Shown in pieces: positions 1 to 11,126 of a stretch of 64,000 nucleotides of DNA (its first letter is position 1; each line of letters starts with the position of its first letter). The notes under the pieces are model-generated. The model searched no databases, had not been told where the DNA came from, and saw only the letters and a program-made list of their open reading frames with translations. Where the stretch lies: the NCBI GenBank assembly GCA_027579435.1, contig JANBPK010001205.1:1-64000 (forward strand). The letters run 5' to 3'. The DNA is from Candolleomyces eurysporus. Its lineage: Eukaryota > Basidiomycota > Agaricomycetes > Agaricales > Psathyrellaceae. The translations under genes were made by a program, and so were the position numbers.

Positions 1-2019
1 CACAGGAATTAATTGTAGTCGTAGTCAAGCGCAATCGCGAGACAGGGAAGTTATGAACACAAAGACAGCGATGTCGAAGAAAAAAAAGCGAGCAGAAAGG
101 TCGAGAGAGGAAGATTGATCAGCCAGGTTCTTCTCACTGACTTGACCTGAGAGCAAACTGACAGCTTTCGAGCGAAAGAGTTGCAAGTCCGACAACGGCA
201 TCCAGGTCTGTTTACTTTCCTCGTTCAATACAAACAAACCACGTGAAAATCATCATCGATGGCACTCGGCACATCCAAATTTTCCACGTCACCCGCACCC
301 CTTCCTCCGTCTCAACCCTGTCTACGCAGCAACAAGCTCCCTACGCATCTACAGCCAGCGAATCCACGGAAATCGCCCTNGGGGATGGGCGGCCTGGGGT
401 GCCACCTCATCCGCCGGCCGACCTATAAACCCTCAACAACTGTTCAATGTCCGCTCAAAGCTCCGACACGTTCCCACGGTTCAGTCTTCCTCGATGGCGA
501 TTTGATTAGTGGGCCATTGGCAATTGGCTGGGAGCTGGATGACCTGACGTCGACCCACCTGCCCTTATCGATGGGGNAGCGGGGGGTCCCCATCGCTCGN
601 TCTCCTGCGAGGAGTCCAACTGTCTCCTGTACGTACCTTTAGGCACAGAGCAATGGGCACCGCGACTGTGGACACGTATACCACCGCGATGGCCGTAGCC
701 ACTGGCACAGCCCTTCCAGGTGGGGCCGTCGTCGGAAGGATTCGGTTAGGCCCTTTCCTCCCCCAGGCAGCCAGGCCTTTTTAGATAAACGAATCGCCGT
801 CATCCAATCGATGGGACTTCGCACTTTGCTCATCTATAAATGTAAAGATCGATAAGCAGCCGCTGAGCGCCCCCACAATCGTAAAAAATTTTCAAAGCCC
901 TGCCCACTCTCTCGCCTCGCGATTGAATAGGATTCGCAGTGTGCCAAGTCATACCATACCCACTTCAGCAGCCATCACTGCGTCTGACGATCGATCCATA
1001 AGCGCAAAAGGAACTGGACCTACCTCTCGAGCCCACGAAAAGAGGGCTTGGGTACCGTAAAGACGGGAAGTCTATTTGCACGACTTTTGCCCATAGATGG
1101 TCGGCACCCTCCTTCTCCCTTGAATCGTCTTATTGTCCACCTCGATGGGGTGAGGACAAGCAAGCGGGCACCCAAACGAGCGAGCAAACCAGCAGACGAC
1201 TCGGGGGCCGGGCTCCTATACACTGGCCCACCCAGTGGCGGTCATCTCCCCATCCCCTGCGACCTGAACGCTATGAACGGTAACCTAGCTCTCATCACAA
1301 TGAAATGGAATGAAACCATTAATTCCTGGATTTAAACGACTTTCATTCATTAATATCCACCTTTTCATGAGAGGCTGGCTCTCTTTTATGTCTCTCTCTG
1401 TGTCTCTCCTTACTACCATCTCTCTGGCACGCGCAGTTTCATTCATTCACTGATTCATTGCCACAGCATCTTTTGTTCCCTCGATCGACATGCGCTCGTG
1501 GTCAACTTCATCTTATTTTTTTCCTGCATTCCAATTCAATTGAAATTACGAATTACAAATTACGAATTATTTCTATTTCATCCATGCAACCCGACGACAG
1601 GGTGCACCTGTTCGCATGAGGTCTAGAGCGATTGGGTGATGCCTATCATGATTCAATGACCCCATTCCTGCCTTCTCGGACGATCGCTCGGTGGATATGA
1701 CGGTGTGGATGACATGACAGGCCGACTGTATGTATGTCGGAGGCTTTAGTCGATTCAGACAGACAGACTTTTGGCGACTCGGAAAGTAGCCAGCCATGCT
1801 TGAGGCCAGGTTTAATATGTAATTGACTGGACGTGTACACATCTCGGGTAGCTACTTTTGTCTCATCCGGGTTCTCGTGGTGCTGGTTCGACTCTGAGTC
1901 AGTTTCTCTTTGGGCTTGGAGGTATTAAAAATTTGAACAGAGGAAATGAACTTACCCTAGAAATTGGACGCACATTCACATTTTGGTCAGACGACCATTC
2001 CATGAAGGTTAGCCAATTT
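1..2019. other. No gene recognised
   Basis: Only short overlapping open frames on both strands, none with exon-like continuity, a recognisable domain or a paralogue in the window. The stretch contains single N bases near 380, 577 and 600. It may hold regulatory sequence or the edge of a gene outside the window, but nothing can be supported. Confidence 0.5.
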
Positions 2020-2742
2020 ACCAGAGGTCAGGTCGCACCAATTCCTCCGTGGAGCAGGTATCCGAGAACGAATTTTCACAAAAGTTACGACTACTGGAAG
2101 AATTTAATTCATCTCTGCAATCTTAAACGGGGAGTCAGAGAAATGGGAATATGACTCGGGGAATCGATTATCTAGCCGAAATTCACTATGAAAGACCTCA
2201 AGACAATAATCGAGTCGAAGGTAAACGTTGCAGTGCTGGACATCTGCCTGACCACCCGAATTTATCTGAGGTAATAACAGAGCAAGGATTGGAGCCAACC
2301 GATTGCGTTGTGGCTACCCATATGAGCAAGACCTCGCAAAAGAGGAACGTTTGACACACGACCGAAGCAGTGTAGGCAGAGTCTGGTCTTGTGAGACAAA
2401 TTGACTCGGCTACCTCGAACATGAGCGGTAACGAACTCCTTCATTGGGCTACTATATATCCCAAGGATTTGAGCTTGACTCCAGACAACCAATTGGGGAC
2501 GCAATTTCGATGCCCACAACTCAGTCATTTCCTGGAAATGTGAGTATGGATTGAGTGGTCGGGATCGCAGACCCATTCCGGGAGGCTGTCGGGGCCCGCT
2601 GATGCGAAGGTCGGTTGGTTGACGAATAGACGCTTTGGCGCCTGTCGATGAGCGTCTAGTCAACCAGCTTACCGTGCTCTGGTCGGGAGAGTCAATGGCT
2701 GTCAACGCGTGAATGATCTATCAATGGACGCTGAACAAGTAA
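2020..2742. repeat. Array arm, copy 1 (direct repeat of about 7955-8655)
   Basis: The sequence from the segment starting caggtcgcaccaattc runs parallel to 7957 onward (caggtcgtgccaattc) for about 700 bases with scattered substitutions and small indels. It marks the left end of the family A array. In copy 2 this arm runs straight into the next array segment (8690), whereas here it is interrupted by about 1 kb carrying the gene at 2810-3597. Confidence 0.8.
2262..2705 (-). CDS. Possible small gene or exon conserved in the array arm
   Basis: An open frame of 147 codons whose translation is shared with the frame at 8152-8598. Both hold the blocks TRRSSTG, SHFQEMTELWASKL, MKEF, KTRL and RVSNVPL. 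The two copies differ by at least three insertions or deletions, and each preserves the frame, which is more than expected from neutral drift of duplicated spacer. No domain is recognised, and start and exon limits are unknown. It may be a coding exon, or a recent duplicate that has had no time to decay. Confidence 0.3.
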   Translation of the reverse strand: MTAIDSPDQSTVSWLTRRSSTGAKASIRQPTDLRISGPRQPPGMGLRSRPLNPYSHFQEMTELWASKLRPQLVVWSQAQILGIYSSPMKEFVTAHVRGSRVNLSHKTRLCLHCFGRVSNVPLLRGLAHMGSHNAIGWLQSLLCYYLR

Positions 2743-2809
2743 TACCAAGAAAGCTGTTCATTTAGGATTCAAGAAATGGTGAGGCACTAGAGTACATCCA
2801 CTCAATCGA

Positions 2810-3597
2810 CTAGTATGGGTAGGATTTTGCGACAGTATTAAGTGGAGTCAGAAGAGGAGCCAACGCCGCGAGCCTCTTCGGCTTAGTTGGGGTGGTCTTG
2901 GACTCATGACGACGTGCACGTTTTATCCCATCTGAGAACCNGAGGGAAATTAGATAAAAAAAAAAGGATTCAGACGTATGAATCGAACCAGAAGCAAGAT
3001 ATACAACTTACTAGACCTCGTGAGCCCCCCACTAGGAGTGTTCGCCTCCGACAACTTCGAGTTCTCCTTGTCCTCGAACTCGGGAATAGGCTCCAGGAGC
3101 GGTTGCTTGGTTTCCCTATGACGCCACCAAGCTATATCCCGGGCGACCTGGTTCTGCCCGGCGGGGTCGAATGGCATACAAGTGGCTGGCTCAAAGTTCA
3201 CCGGATTGGCGCCTTCAGCGCTCCTTCTCCTACCTTTACCATCCCGCCCGAGGGTTTTCCTTGGACTTGAACTTGAAGTTTGACTCTGGGGACGGGTTCC
3301 CCGAGTGATGGCGTTGGACCAATACTCTGTGAGATTGGGACGTATGCGCAAGGGTGAATAAGTAGGCGGATGCAAGAGGGGTGAGTCTACAGGACTCTAC
3401 AATATGGACGGTGCGCAGTGAGTTCAAAGTCTCAGAGCCAAAGTGGAATACAGAAAACTCTTAAATACCTCAAGTTCGACTTGACCATCATCATGCACCC
3501 TGGGTCTAACGAGACTATGGTTTGGTATCCTTGGTCTCGGTCCATCCGGATGAGAAGGTCTCTTGAAGCGACTCAATCTCGAGCTTGACGTCGACAT
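2810..3597 (-). CDS. Small conserved-looking protein, 187 aa, three exons
   Basis: Exons 3597-3469, 3324-3012 and 2931-2810 join in phase to 188 codons with good GT-AG borders; exon 1 is exactly 43 codons. The start was chosen because it begins the only exon that joins in frame. The protein is Ser/Pro/Arg rich at the N-terminus (MSTSSSRLSRFKRPSHPDG), has a central hydrophilic block with MPFDPAGQNQVARDIAWWRH and EPIPEFEDKEN, and ends in a basic tail (GIKRARRHES, TKPKR) that could be a nuclear localisation signal. There is no signal peptide or membrane segment. The central block looks like a conserved motif, but I cannot name the family. The gene lies between two arms of the 7TM array and is absent from the equivalent place in the second unit (around 8655-8690). 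Confidence 0.6.
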
Positions 3598-3779
3598 TGA
3601 CGCAGCGTATGGGAGAGCGAAGATAAAAAAATCAGGGGGNTACTGGTGAAAGGCGCAGCGCAAGTAAGGTTGGCCACGTATGAGTGTGAAACAAGCAAAA
3701 GAGGGAGTGAACTGGAAAAACTAAATATCAACCAACTAAGACGTAAAAGCCATTCGGAAAGAGCCGACAAAATTGGAAT

Positions 3780-4050
3780 GCGGAGACGGCTGGAATCGAA
3801 GCCCCGTTGATGGAGCTTGCTTCTGAAGCCAGCTAGCAGTGATATGGTTAAAACTTTGGAGATTTGTGGACCTAGATGAATGGAAACGGATACAAATTTG
3901 CCGCGGTACTACTACATCTGAGGGAAAGCCCACTATCAACAAGCACCACCACACAGTCAGGGCAGCGTGGACTTGGAGGAATAAATAAACGGCCCTCAAC
4001 ATTTCATATTTCGTAGTAATTCAACCCGACGATTCCTTCTCTTTTGAGCC
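3780..4050. repeat. 3' flank repeat of family A genes, copy 1
   Basis: Segment with ccccgttgatggagcttgct and agctagcagtgatat. It recurs at about 8690-8900 and 10885-11100, in each case directly downstream (minus-strand sense) of a subgroup I 7TM gene. It shows that gene plus flank were copied together. Confidence 0.75.
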
Positions 4051-4051
4051 C

Positions 4052-5336
4052 TTAAACCTTCTCCAGGCCCTTGGCCTGTCCCTTTGACTCTCTAGATGGA
4101 CTAGAGCCATCTGTATCGCTGTCTTGATCGCGTTGCTCCTCAGCTTCGTCCAGATTTCTGCCAAATTGATGGTGGCGTGACGACACAAAAAAGGAGCTCT
4201 CGGCTGTCTGGTGGGCGAATTTGATGGGGTTTGAGACGGCACCATCCTTCACGATTGGGAACTTCAGCCACGACCGACCCGTCGTAACCCGGAATATGAT
4301 CATATGCGGCGCGATACCCTGGAAACGCATAAGAGCCGGAGTAGAGGACTGGGACGCATATGATACTCACCGTGAAAGACCAAAAGATGCCTTCGCATGT
4401 CGTACCGACGACCAGAGCTCCAAGATTATGCATGTTAGGTGCCGCCAAATTCATCACCACTGCAACGATCCCGAAAAATGCGAGAGGCAGGGCTGACTCG
4501 GTCAGGATAGCTGCAACTCCGGTATAGACTCTCATATCCCTCATTGGGAGAGCTTTAGAGAGCGTCCTTCGTGCGCGAATGAGGTACGATCCAATGACGA
4601 TTGTCACAATGATGTTCGTCACTGCGACCAACGTGATCCAAGCTTTTGTACAGCGATTTGCAACCGTCCTTGAGTTCTGGTGTTCGTTGACCATTGCCGC
4701 AATGAAAAAAGCTGTAGTTCATAATTGTAAATTATGTCAAAATCATTGTGATTGTCAAAACCACCACGTACCAAAAGACGATAAATATGTGAGGGCAGGT
4801 AGGACTGCCAGCCACCGACAACCGACACAAATAACATAGCAGCGGTAAATCTGTCACATAAGCGTGAGGGATCAAGATTTTAGAATACACTTTGAATTAG
4901 ACTCACCAGTAGACCATCACCTAGGAGGACAATAAGCTCCGAGGCAATGTTTGCTGCCAGACGAGACCAGCTCAGCCAATCGCGCCCCATGACCACGAGA
5001 ATGTCTTCACCGGAGGTCGCTTCGAATACGGCATCGAAAATCCAGGCCATTTCGATCGATCCAACGATGGCTGCAAGTGCTGTAAGCAAGAAGCTTATTA
5101 TGATATATCTTTTCCTGCCCATTCTCAACTCTGTTGGGGTTTCCAAAAACACGGATAGGCCATATAACGCCATGAAGAGATGGATACCTGAGGCCGTGCT
5201 CAGTGAAACGGCGAGTCTAGCAGGGGTGGTGCTTTGACATACCTACGCCGACCATGGTCAAGACATAGTTGGAGTAGAGACTCCGGCCAAAGACTCTTCC
5301 AAGTTTTTCGAAGTCGACGCTGCTGTCTTCGGACAT
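4052..5336 (-). CDS. Family A seven-transmembrane protein A1 (subgroup I)
   Basis: Five exons share the layout worked out in full for A6 (14728-16025). Exon 1 starts MSEDSSVDFEKLGRVFGRS. Exon 2 has the HLFMALYGLSVFLETP motif. Exon 3 begins IYRCYVICVGCRWLAVLP. Exon 4 carries helices 5 to 7 (LYTG-type motif as VYTGVAAILTESALPL) and ends FWSFT. Exon 5 starts GIAPHMIIFRVTTGRSW and ends in a polar tail with Lys-Val-stop. No in-frame stop was seen. Seven hydrophobic segments and a charged C-terminal tail suggest a receptor-like plasma membrane protein. The ligand is unknown, and no Pfam name can be given with confidence. It is the first gene of the array, and a TATA-like element lies 40 bp upstream of the start. 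Confidence 0.8.
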
Positions 5337-5375
5337 GGCTGAAGGATGGAACAAAGAAACAGGGGATACCAGTTC

Positions 5376-5382
5376 TTAAATA
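5376..5382 (-). promoter_or_regulatory. TATA-like element of A1
   Basis: Reads TATTTAA on the minus strand, 40 bp before the A1 start codon. The same element is conserved upstream of every family A copy in the array at 39-51 bp from the start. Confidence 0.55.
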
Positions 5383-5845
5383 CCTGCAAGAGAACTTGTG
5401 TATCCTTTCTGGTCACTATTAATCGCTTTACTATCGGGAACGTCTCCGTTCTCTGATTCTGTTATGCGCCACTCATGCCTTGAAACATGTCCGTAGACCG
5501 CATTCCCCGATCAGACGCCGGAATGCTCCAGAGTCGCGCTATCCCTCAAAGGAAGAATATCTTGGAAGTGCGCAGGTGACACTATATAGTGAGACTGCTA
5601 TCATGATAATCATTTACAATAGTCCAATTGAAACTCAGTATTGCTGATCCTAACACCCGTACGACGTCTGACTGATAGGCAGTGCCAAGTTCAATTGATT
5701 CGCGTATACGCCACGACTGATGGTGGGAAGGGCTGGTTTTGTTTCTATTGCAAGTCCCAATCATAGGGGCGACAGCAAGTTGAATAGGGCTCGACCGAGC
5801 GATAATATCGTTGTCGTTTGTTCCAACAAATTCTTCTCCAACTAC

Positions 5846-7078
5846 CTAAACCTTCTCCGGGTCCCCCCTCTCTCTGGCCTGTCCTTCGAGCTCTCTAGAT
5901 GCAGTGTATTGTTCTCTTGATCACGTTCCACCTCGACAACGTCCACGTTTCTGCCAAACCGCTGGTGCATTGACGTCTGTAGGAAAGAGCTCTCAGCCGT
6001 TTGGTGAGCGAAGTTGATGGGATTTGTGATGGCACCGTCCTTCACTGTCCCAAGACCGACCCATTGTAACTTGGAATATGATCATGTGGGGTGAAAGTGC
6101 CTGCCAAGAGGTAAGTGTTACAGTAGAGGACCGGAGTTGGCCAGATGTAGATGAGACTCGCAGGGAAAGACGGAAAGAAGCCCCCGCATATCCCTAACAG
6201 GGCCACAGCTCCATGATTCGTAACTCGAGGTTCGGCCAAAATAATGATTATTATGACGATTCCGAAACATGCAAGAGGCAGGGCAGACTCAATCACGATA
6301 GCTGCGACTCCGGTATAAAGCTCCATGCTCCTCATTGGGAGCATTCGTTACAGTAATGTTCGTCAGCACAACCATCCCTTCCCAAGCCAATATGTAGGGA
6401 TGGGCATCGCGAATTGAACGCTGGAGCAGGATGACCATTCCTGTCATAAAAAGAGCTCTTGTTCATATTTGTGAATATGCGAGACGATTGCAGTTACTCA
6501 AACCACCACGTACCGAATGACGAGGCATATGTCGCGGCAGGTAGAATAACCATCCACCGACAAAACCACGCAAACAACATAGGAGCGGTAAGTCTGTCAC
6601 ACAACATGATGGATGAAGCTTTCAAATTACATGTAATGAAGTAAAGCGTACTTACATTCCGTCTCCTAGGAGCGCTGCAAGCTCCGAAGAAATCCGCGTT
6701 AATTTGAGACCAGGCGAGCTTTTCGCGCGCCACCAGTCTCTGAATGTCCCGGCCGGATGTCGCTGACAGGAGGATTTGAACAAACCAGGCAATTTCAGGG
6801 TCCAACGATGGCTGAAATGGCTGTGATCAAAACGCTTATAGTGATATATCTATTTTCTTCTGCCGCTCTTCAAGGTTCTTGGGGTCTCCAAGTACACTGA
6901 TAGGCCGTATAGGACCATGAAGATATGAATACCTGAGGATGAGCGTTATTAAAGTAAAGCAGGGAAAATGGCCGTTTGACACACCCACTGCAACCATGGT
7001 CAGGACAAAGTTTGCGTATAGAGCACGACCAAAGACCATTCCATATTCTACCAACTCGAGGCTGTTGCGTTCTGGCAT
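5846..7078 (-). pseudogene. Family A 7TM pseudogene A2 (subgroup II)
   Basis: Homologous throughout to A5 and A6. It starts MPERNSLELVEYGMVFGRAL and retains FVLTMVAVG, IHIFMVLYGLSVYLETP, LYTGVAAIVIESALPLACFG and FAHQTAESSF. It is broken in several ways. A small insertion after the RSGRRR-equivalent codons (about 6850-6860) introduces a stop and shift. About 50 bases are missing in exon 4 (around 6340-6355), where intact copies encode LRARRxLxKALP. The C-terminal tail has slipped frame. The neighbours on both sides are intact or nearly so, so this is local decay of one array member. Confidence 0.75.
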
Positions 7079-7179
7079 GATTTGCAGGAGCGAAGTGAAG
7101 AAACGGATCCGGAGGACAGTCCCTAAATATCTGCTGGAGTTGAATTCCGCGCTTCAGACTTTGAAATAGCTCCATCTCT

Positions 7180-7955
7180 TACGCGTAAACCTATGCTCAG
7201 GAACTAATCTATCAGCCACATTGGCCGTGGTCAGCGCTGCGATAGGCGCCTATACTGCTTCCTGAGTGCTGTTCTATCTGCAACTTCGAGAGAAGTACGT
7301 GATAGAAAACCCGAGGGAAGAGTATTCCGTGAGAATGCTAGCTTGACTATTGCGACGATCATTGGCAGACTCCATTCGATACCCACTATCAATGATTGTA
7401 GACGCAATACATTGGTTCTGAGAATCTTCTGGATGGTCAGTATTGCCTTCAACTTTCACATAGACGCCGCATACAATGCGCTCATGGATCAAGGGTAACC
7501 GGTAATCTTCTTAGTTAAAAACAGTTGTTACCCATGTTGGAACACTCATCAGAAGGCTGAGAGAAGATTGGACGGGCTTTGACCGAGGGATGTCTCCATT
7601 CTGTGGGAGAGCGTAGCGCCAGCGAAGCCAACCCCCTTGAGATACAGATACAATCATTGACGAGCTCACAGCGCCGGAGTGACACTCGGGATTCTTCGCA
7701 CGCAAGCAGCCTAATTTCACGACTTCCAGTCCCGATTTGTCAAGCATTGAGGTCGGAGTGATGAGTATACTAGACTTAACTTTGGAACTGAGGTCTATCA
7801 GGTTACAAAATTGTTCCAAATCGCCATTCTAATCGGATTAGTTAACGAGTCCAAACATGAGCGAACAAGTAAAAGAAGCAATGGATCTCAATCTCGTTCC
7901 AGCATAATTAGCGAGCCAATAGCATTGTAAATGATGCAGAATGCAGTCAGTGCTC
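7180..7955. repeat. Array tail repeat, copy 1 (matches 16130-16860)
   Basis: Shares gtcagcgctgcgataggcgc, the block around gaggtctat and the segment ending gtcagtgctc with 16130-16860. Here it joins directly to the left arm (7955-8655); at 16860 it ends against unrelated DNA. It therefore marks the 3' boundary of the ancestral duplicated unit. Confidence 0.75.
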
Positions 7956-8655
7956 AGGTCGTGCCAATTCTTCCATGGAGCAGGTATCCGAGAACGAGTT
8001 TCACAAGGTAACGACTACTTGGAGGGATTGATTTATCTCTTCAATCTCAAACTGAGAGTCAGAGAAACAAGGCGACAGATGGAAATATGACCCAACGCCT
8101 TGGATCTGGAGGACTCGATTATCCAGTAACCGAAGTTCATTATGAAAAACCTCAAGACAATAATTGAGTCGAAGGTCGACGTGCACTCATCCGTTGAAAT
8201 CCAGCACGTCTCCCTGACCACCCGAATTTATCTGAAGAGGTAACAACAGAGTAAGGATTGGAGCCAACCGATTGCGTTGTGGCTGAGCAACACCCCGACC
8301 TCACCCCTCTCGAAAGCGGGACGTTTGACACCCGATTGAAGCAATGTAAGCAAGCTAGCCAAAAGAGTCTGGTCTTGTAAGACAAATGGACTCGAGTAGT
8401 TCGAATGTGGGCAGCAACGAACTCCTTCATAAGGCTACCATATACCCCAAGGGTTTGATCGTGAATCCAGATACGCAGTTTCGATGCCCACAATTCAGTC
8501 ATTTCCTGGAAATGTGAGTTTGGATTGAGAGGTCGAGAGGCTGTCGGCGCGCTGATGCGAATAGAGGCTTTGACGCCTGTCGATGAGCGTCTAGTCAATC
8601 AGCTTCTCGCGCTCTGGTCTGGAGAGTCAATGGCTGTCAACACGTAAATAGTCCA
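7955..8655. repeat. Array arm, copy 2 (matches 2020-2742)
   Basis: Second copy of the left arm, with substitutions and short indels relative to copy 1. It continues almost without gap into the 3' flank repeat at 8690, unlike copy 1, which is split by the gene at 2810-3597. Confidence 0.8.
8152..8598 (-). CDS. Possible small gene or exon conserved in the array arm, copy 2
   Basis: The frame corresponds to 2262-2705 and keeps the shared blocks (TRRSSTG, SHFQEMTELWASKL, MKEF, RVSNVPL) despite length changes between them, including FWLACLHCF against LCLHCF. No domain is recognised. It is listed only because the frame is preserved between copies. Confidence 0.3.
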   Translation of the reverse strand: MTRRSSTGVKASIRISAPTASRPLNPNSHFQEMTELWASKLRIWIHDQTLGVYGSLMKEFVAAHIRTTRVHLSYKTRLFWLACLHCFNRVSNVPLSRGVRSGCCSATTQSVGSNPYSVVTSSDKFGWSGRRAGFQRMSARRPSTQLLS

Positions 8656-8689
8656 TCAATGAACACTGAACGCAACGGGTAACAGCAGC

Positions 8690-8900
8690 TGGATTGGAAA
8701 TCGAAACCCCGTTGATGGAGAAATGATACGGGGAGCTTGCTTCTGAAACTAGCTAGCAGTGATATGTATAGACCTAGATGAACGGAAACAAATCCAACTT
8801 TACCGGGTTACTACTACGACTGAGGGGGAGCCCACCGTTGACAAACACCACCACACAATCAGGGCAGCATCGATCAACATTTCATATTTCGTAGTGATTC
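8690..8900. repeat. 3' flank repeat of family A genes, copy 2
   Basis: Second copy of the segment at 3780-4050, carrying ccccgttgatgga and gctagcagtgatatg. It lies directly downstream of A3. Confidence 0.7.
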
Positions 8901-8929
8901 AACCCGACGATTCCTTCTCTTCTGAGTTC

Positions 8930-10216
8930 CTAAACCTTCTCCAGGTTCCTGGCCTGTCCCTCGGACTCTCTAGATGGACTAGAGCCATCTGTATCGCTGT
9001 CTTGATCACGTTGCTCCTCATCTTCGTCCAGATTTCTGCCAAATTGATGGTGGCGTGACGACACGAAAAAGGAGCTCTCGGCTGTCTGGTGCGCGAATTT
9101 GATGGGGTTCGAGATGGCACCATCCTTTACGGTTGGGAACTTCAGCCACGACCGACCCGTTGTAACCCGGAATATGATCATATGCGGTGCGAGACCCTGG
9201 AAAGGCATAAGAACCGGAGTAGAGGACTGGGACGCGTATGATACTCACCGTGAAAGACCAAAAGAGGCCCTCGGATATCGTACCGACGACCAGAGCACCA
9301 AGATTACGGTTGTCAGGTACCGCCAGATTCATTACCACTGCAACGATCCCAAAGAATGCGAGAGGCAGGGCTTACTCGGTCAAGATAGCTGCAACTCCGG
9401 TATAGATTCTCACATCCCTCATCGGGAGAGCTTTGGAGAGCGTCCTTCGTGCGCGAATGAGGTAAGATGCAATGAAGACTGTCACAATGATGTTCGTTAC
9501 TGCAACCAACGTTACCCAGGCTATTGTGTAACGATCTGCATCCTTGACTGAACGCTGGTGTCCAACGACTATTGTTGCGATGAAAAGAGCTGTTGCTCAT
9601 CTTTGTAAATATGACAAATCATTGTGATTGTCAAAACCACCACGTACCGAACGATGATAAAAAATGTAAGGGCAGGTAAGACCGCCAGCCACCGATAACC
9701 CACGCAAATAACATAGCAGCGGTAAATCTGTCACAAGCGTAAGCAATCAAGGTGCTAGAAGTCGTAGACTACGTTAAAGATGACTCACTAATAGACCGTC
9801 GCCTAGAAGGACAACAAGCTCGGAGGCAACATTTGTTACCATTCGGAGCCAGCTCAGCCAATCGCGCGCCATGATCATTAGAATTCCTTCGCCGGAGGTT
9901 GCTTCGAACACGGCATCGAACATCCAGGCGATTTCGATTGTTCCAACGACGGCTGAAAGTGCTGTAATCAAGAAGCTTATTATGATATATCTTCTTCTGC
10001 CCTCTCTCAACTCTCTGGGGGTTTCCAAGAATACGGATAGCCCATATAACGCCATGAAGATATGGATACCTGAGGCCGTGCTCAGTGGAGGTGAGGCGAG
10101 AAAGGNTGGTGCTTTGACGTACCCACTCCGATCATGGTCAAGACATAGTTGGCGTACAGAGTCCGACCATAGACCCTTCCAAGTCTTTCAAATTCGAAGG
10201 CGCTGTCTTCGGGCAT
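8930..10216 (-). pseudogene. Family A 7TM gene A3 with one nonsense codon (subgroup I)
   Basis: All five exons, splice sites and the tail (FAHQTAESSFF, SSRHHQFGRNLDE) match A1 and A4, and the start MPEDSAFEFERLGRVYGRT is intact. In helix 6 the codon before ALPL, which is TCA (Ser in TESALPL) in A1 and A4, reads TAA at 9372-9374. This would truncate the protein after the sixth-helix start. No other lesion was seen, so this is either a very recent pseudogene, an allele, or a single base error. One N (10106) lies in intron 1. Confidence 0.75.
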
Positions 10217-10260
10217 GGTTGCGAGGTGTGGAATGAAGAAAGGGGGGAAATACCAAGCTC

Positions 10261-10267
10261 ATAAATA
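10261..10267 (-). promoter_or_regulatory. TATA-like element of A3
   Basis: TATTTAT on the minus strand, 45 bp from the A3 start codon, aligned with the TATTTAA of the other copies. Confidence 0.5.
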
Positions 10268-10884
10268 CCTGGGGGAGACCTTGTATGTCCTTTCTGGTCA
10301 CGATTAATCCCCTTACCATTGCCAACGGCTCCATTCATTCTCTTATTCTCTTACACCCCGCTCATGCCTTGAAACATGTCCATGGACCGCATTGCCCGAC
10401 CAGCGCTGCGACAGGGGCCCTCTGCTCCAGAGCCGCGCTATCCTTCGAGGAATTATTCACGGAAGTCACAAAGGCAGGACTGTTCAGTGAAACTACTATA
10501 GTGATAATCATCTACAACAGTCCATTTGTATTGCTGATCGTAACACCCGTACGACCCCCGAATGATGGACAGTGCCAAGTTCAACTCTTTAATTCATTTA
10601 GCGTATACACCATAACTGATGCGCTCATGAATACAAGGTCATAGTGGGGAGGGCTGTTTTTGTTTCCATTGTAAGTACCTATCATAAGGATAACAGCAGT
10701 TTGAATAGGCTAGACCGAAGGATAATTTCATCGTCGCTTATTCCAACAAATTCTTATCCGACTACCTAAACCTTCTCCGTGTCCGCTCTCTCTCTGGCCT
10801 GTCCCTCGGGCGCTCTAAATGTAATGGGGTCCGCTGTATTGCCCTCTTGATCACGTTCCACCTCAACAACGTCTAAGTTGACAA

Positions 10885-11100
10885 GGGAAACTTGCTTCTG
10901 AAGCCAGCTAGCAGTGATATAGTCAAAAATTTGGATGTGTGTTGACCTAGGTGAATGGAAACAGATCCACATTTGCCGCATTACTACTACGCCTGAGGGA
11001 AAGCTCACTATTGACAAACACCACACAATCATCGGGGCAGCGTCGATTCGGAGGAATAAATAAAAGACCCTCAACATTTCATATTTCGTAGTGATTTAAC
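10885..11100. repeat. 3' flank repeat of family A genes, copy 3
   Basis: Third copy of the 3780-4050 segment, directly downstream of A4. It joins upstream (about 10740-10885) to sequence resembling the downstream flank of a subgroup II gene, giving a mosaic junction. Confidence 0.7.
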
Positions 11101-11126
11101 CTGACGATTCCTTCTCTTTTGAGTCC

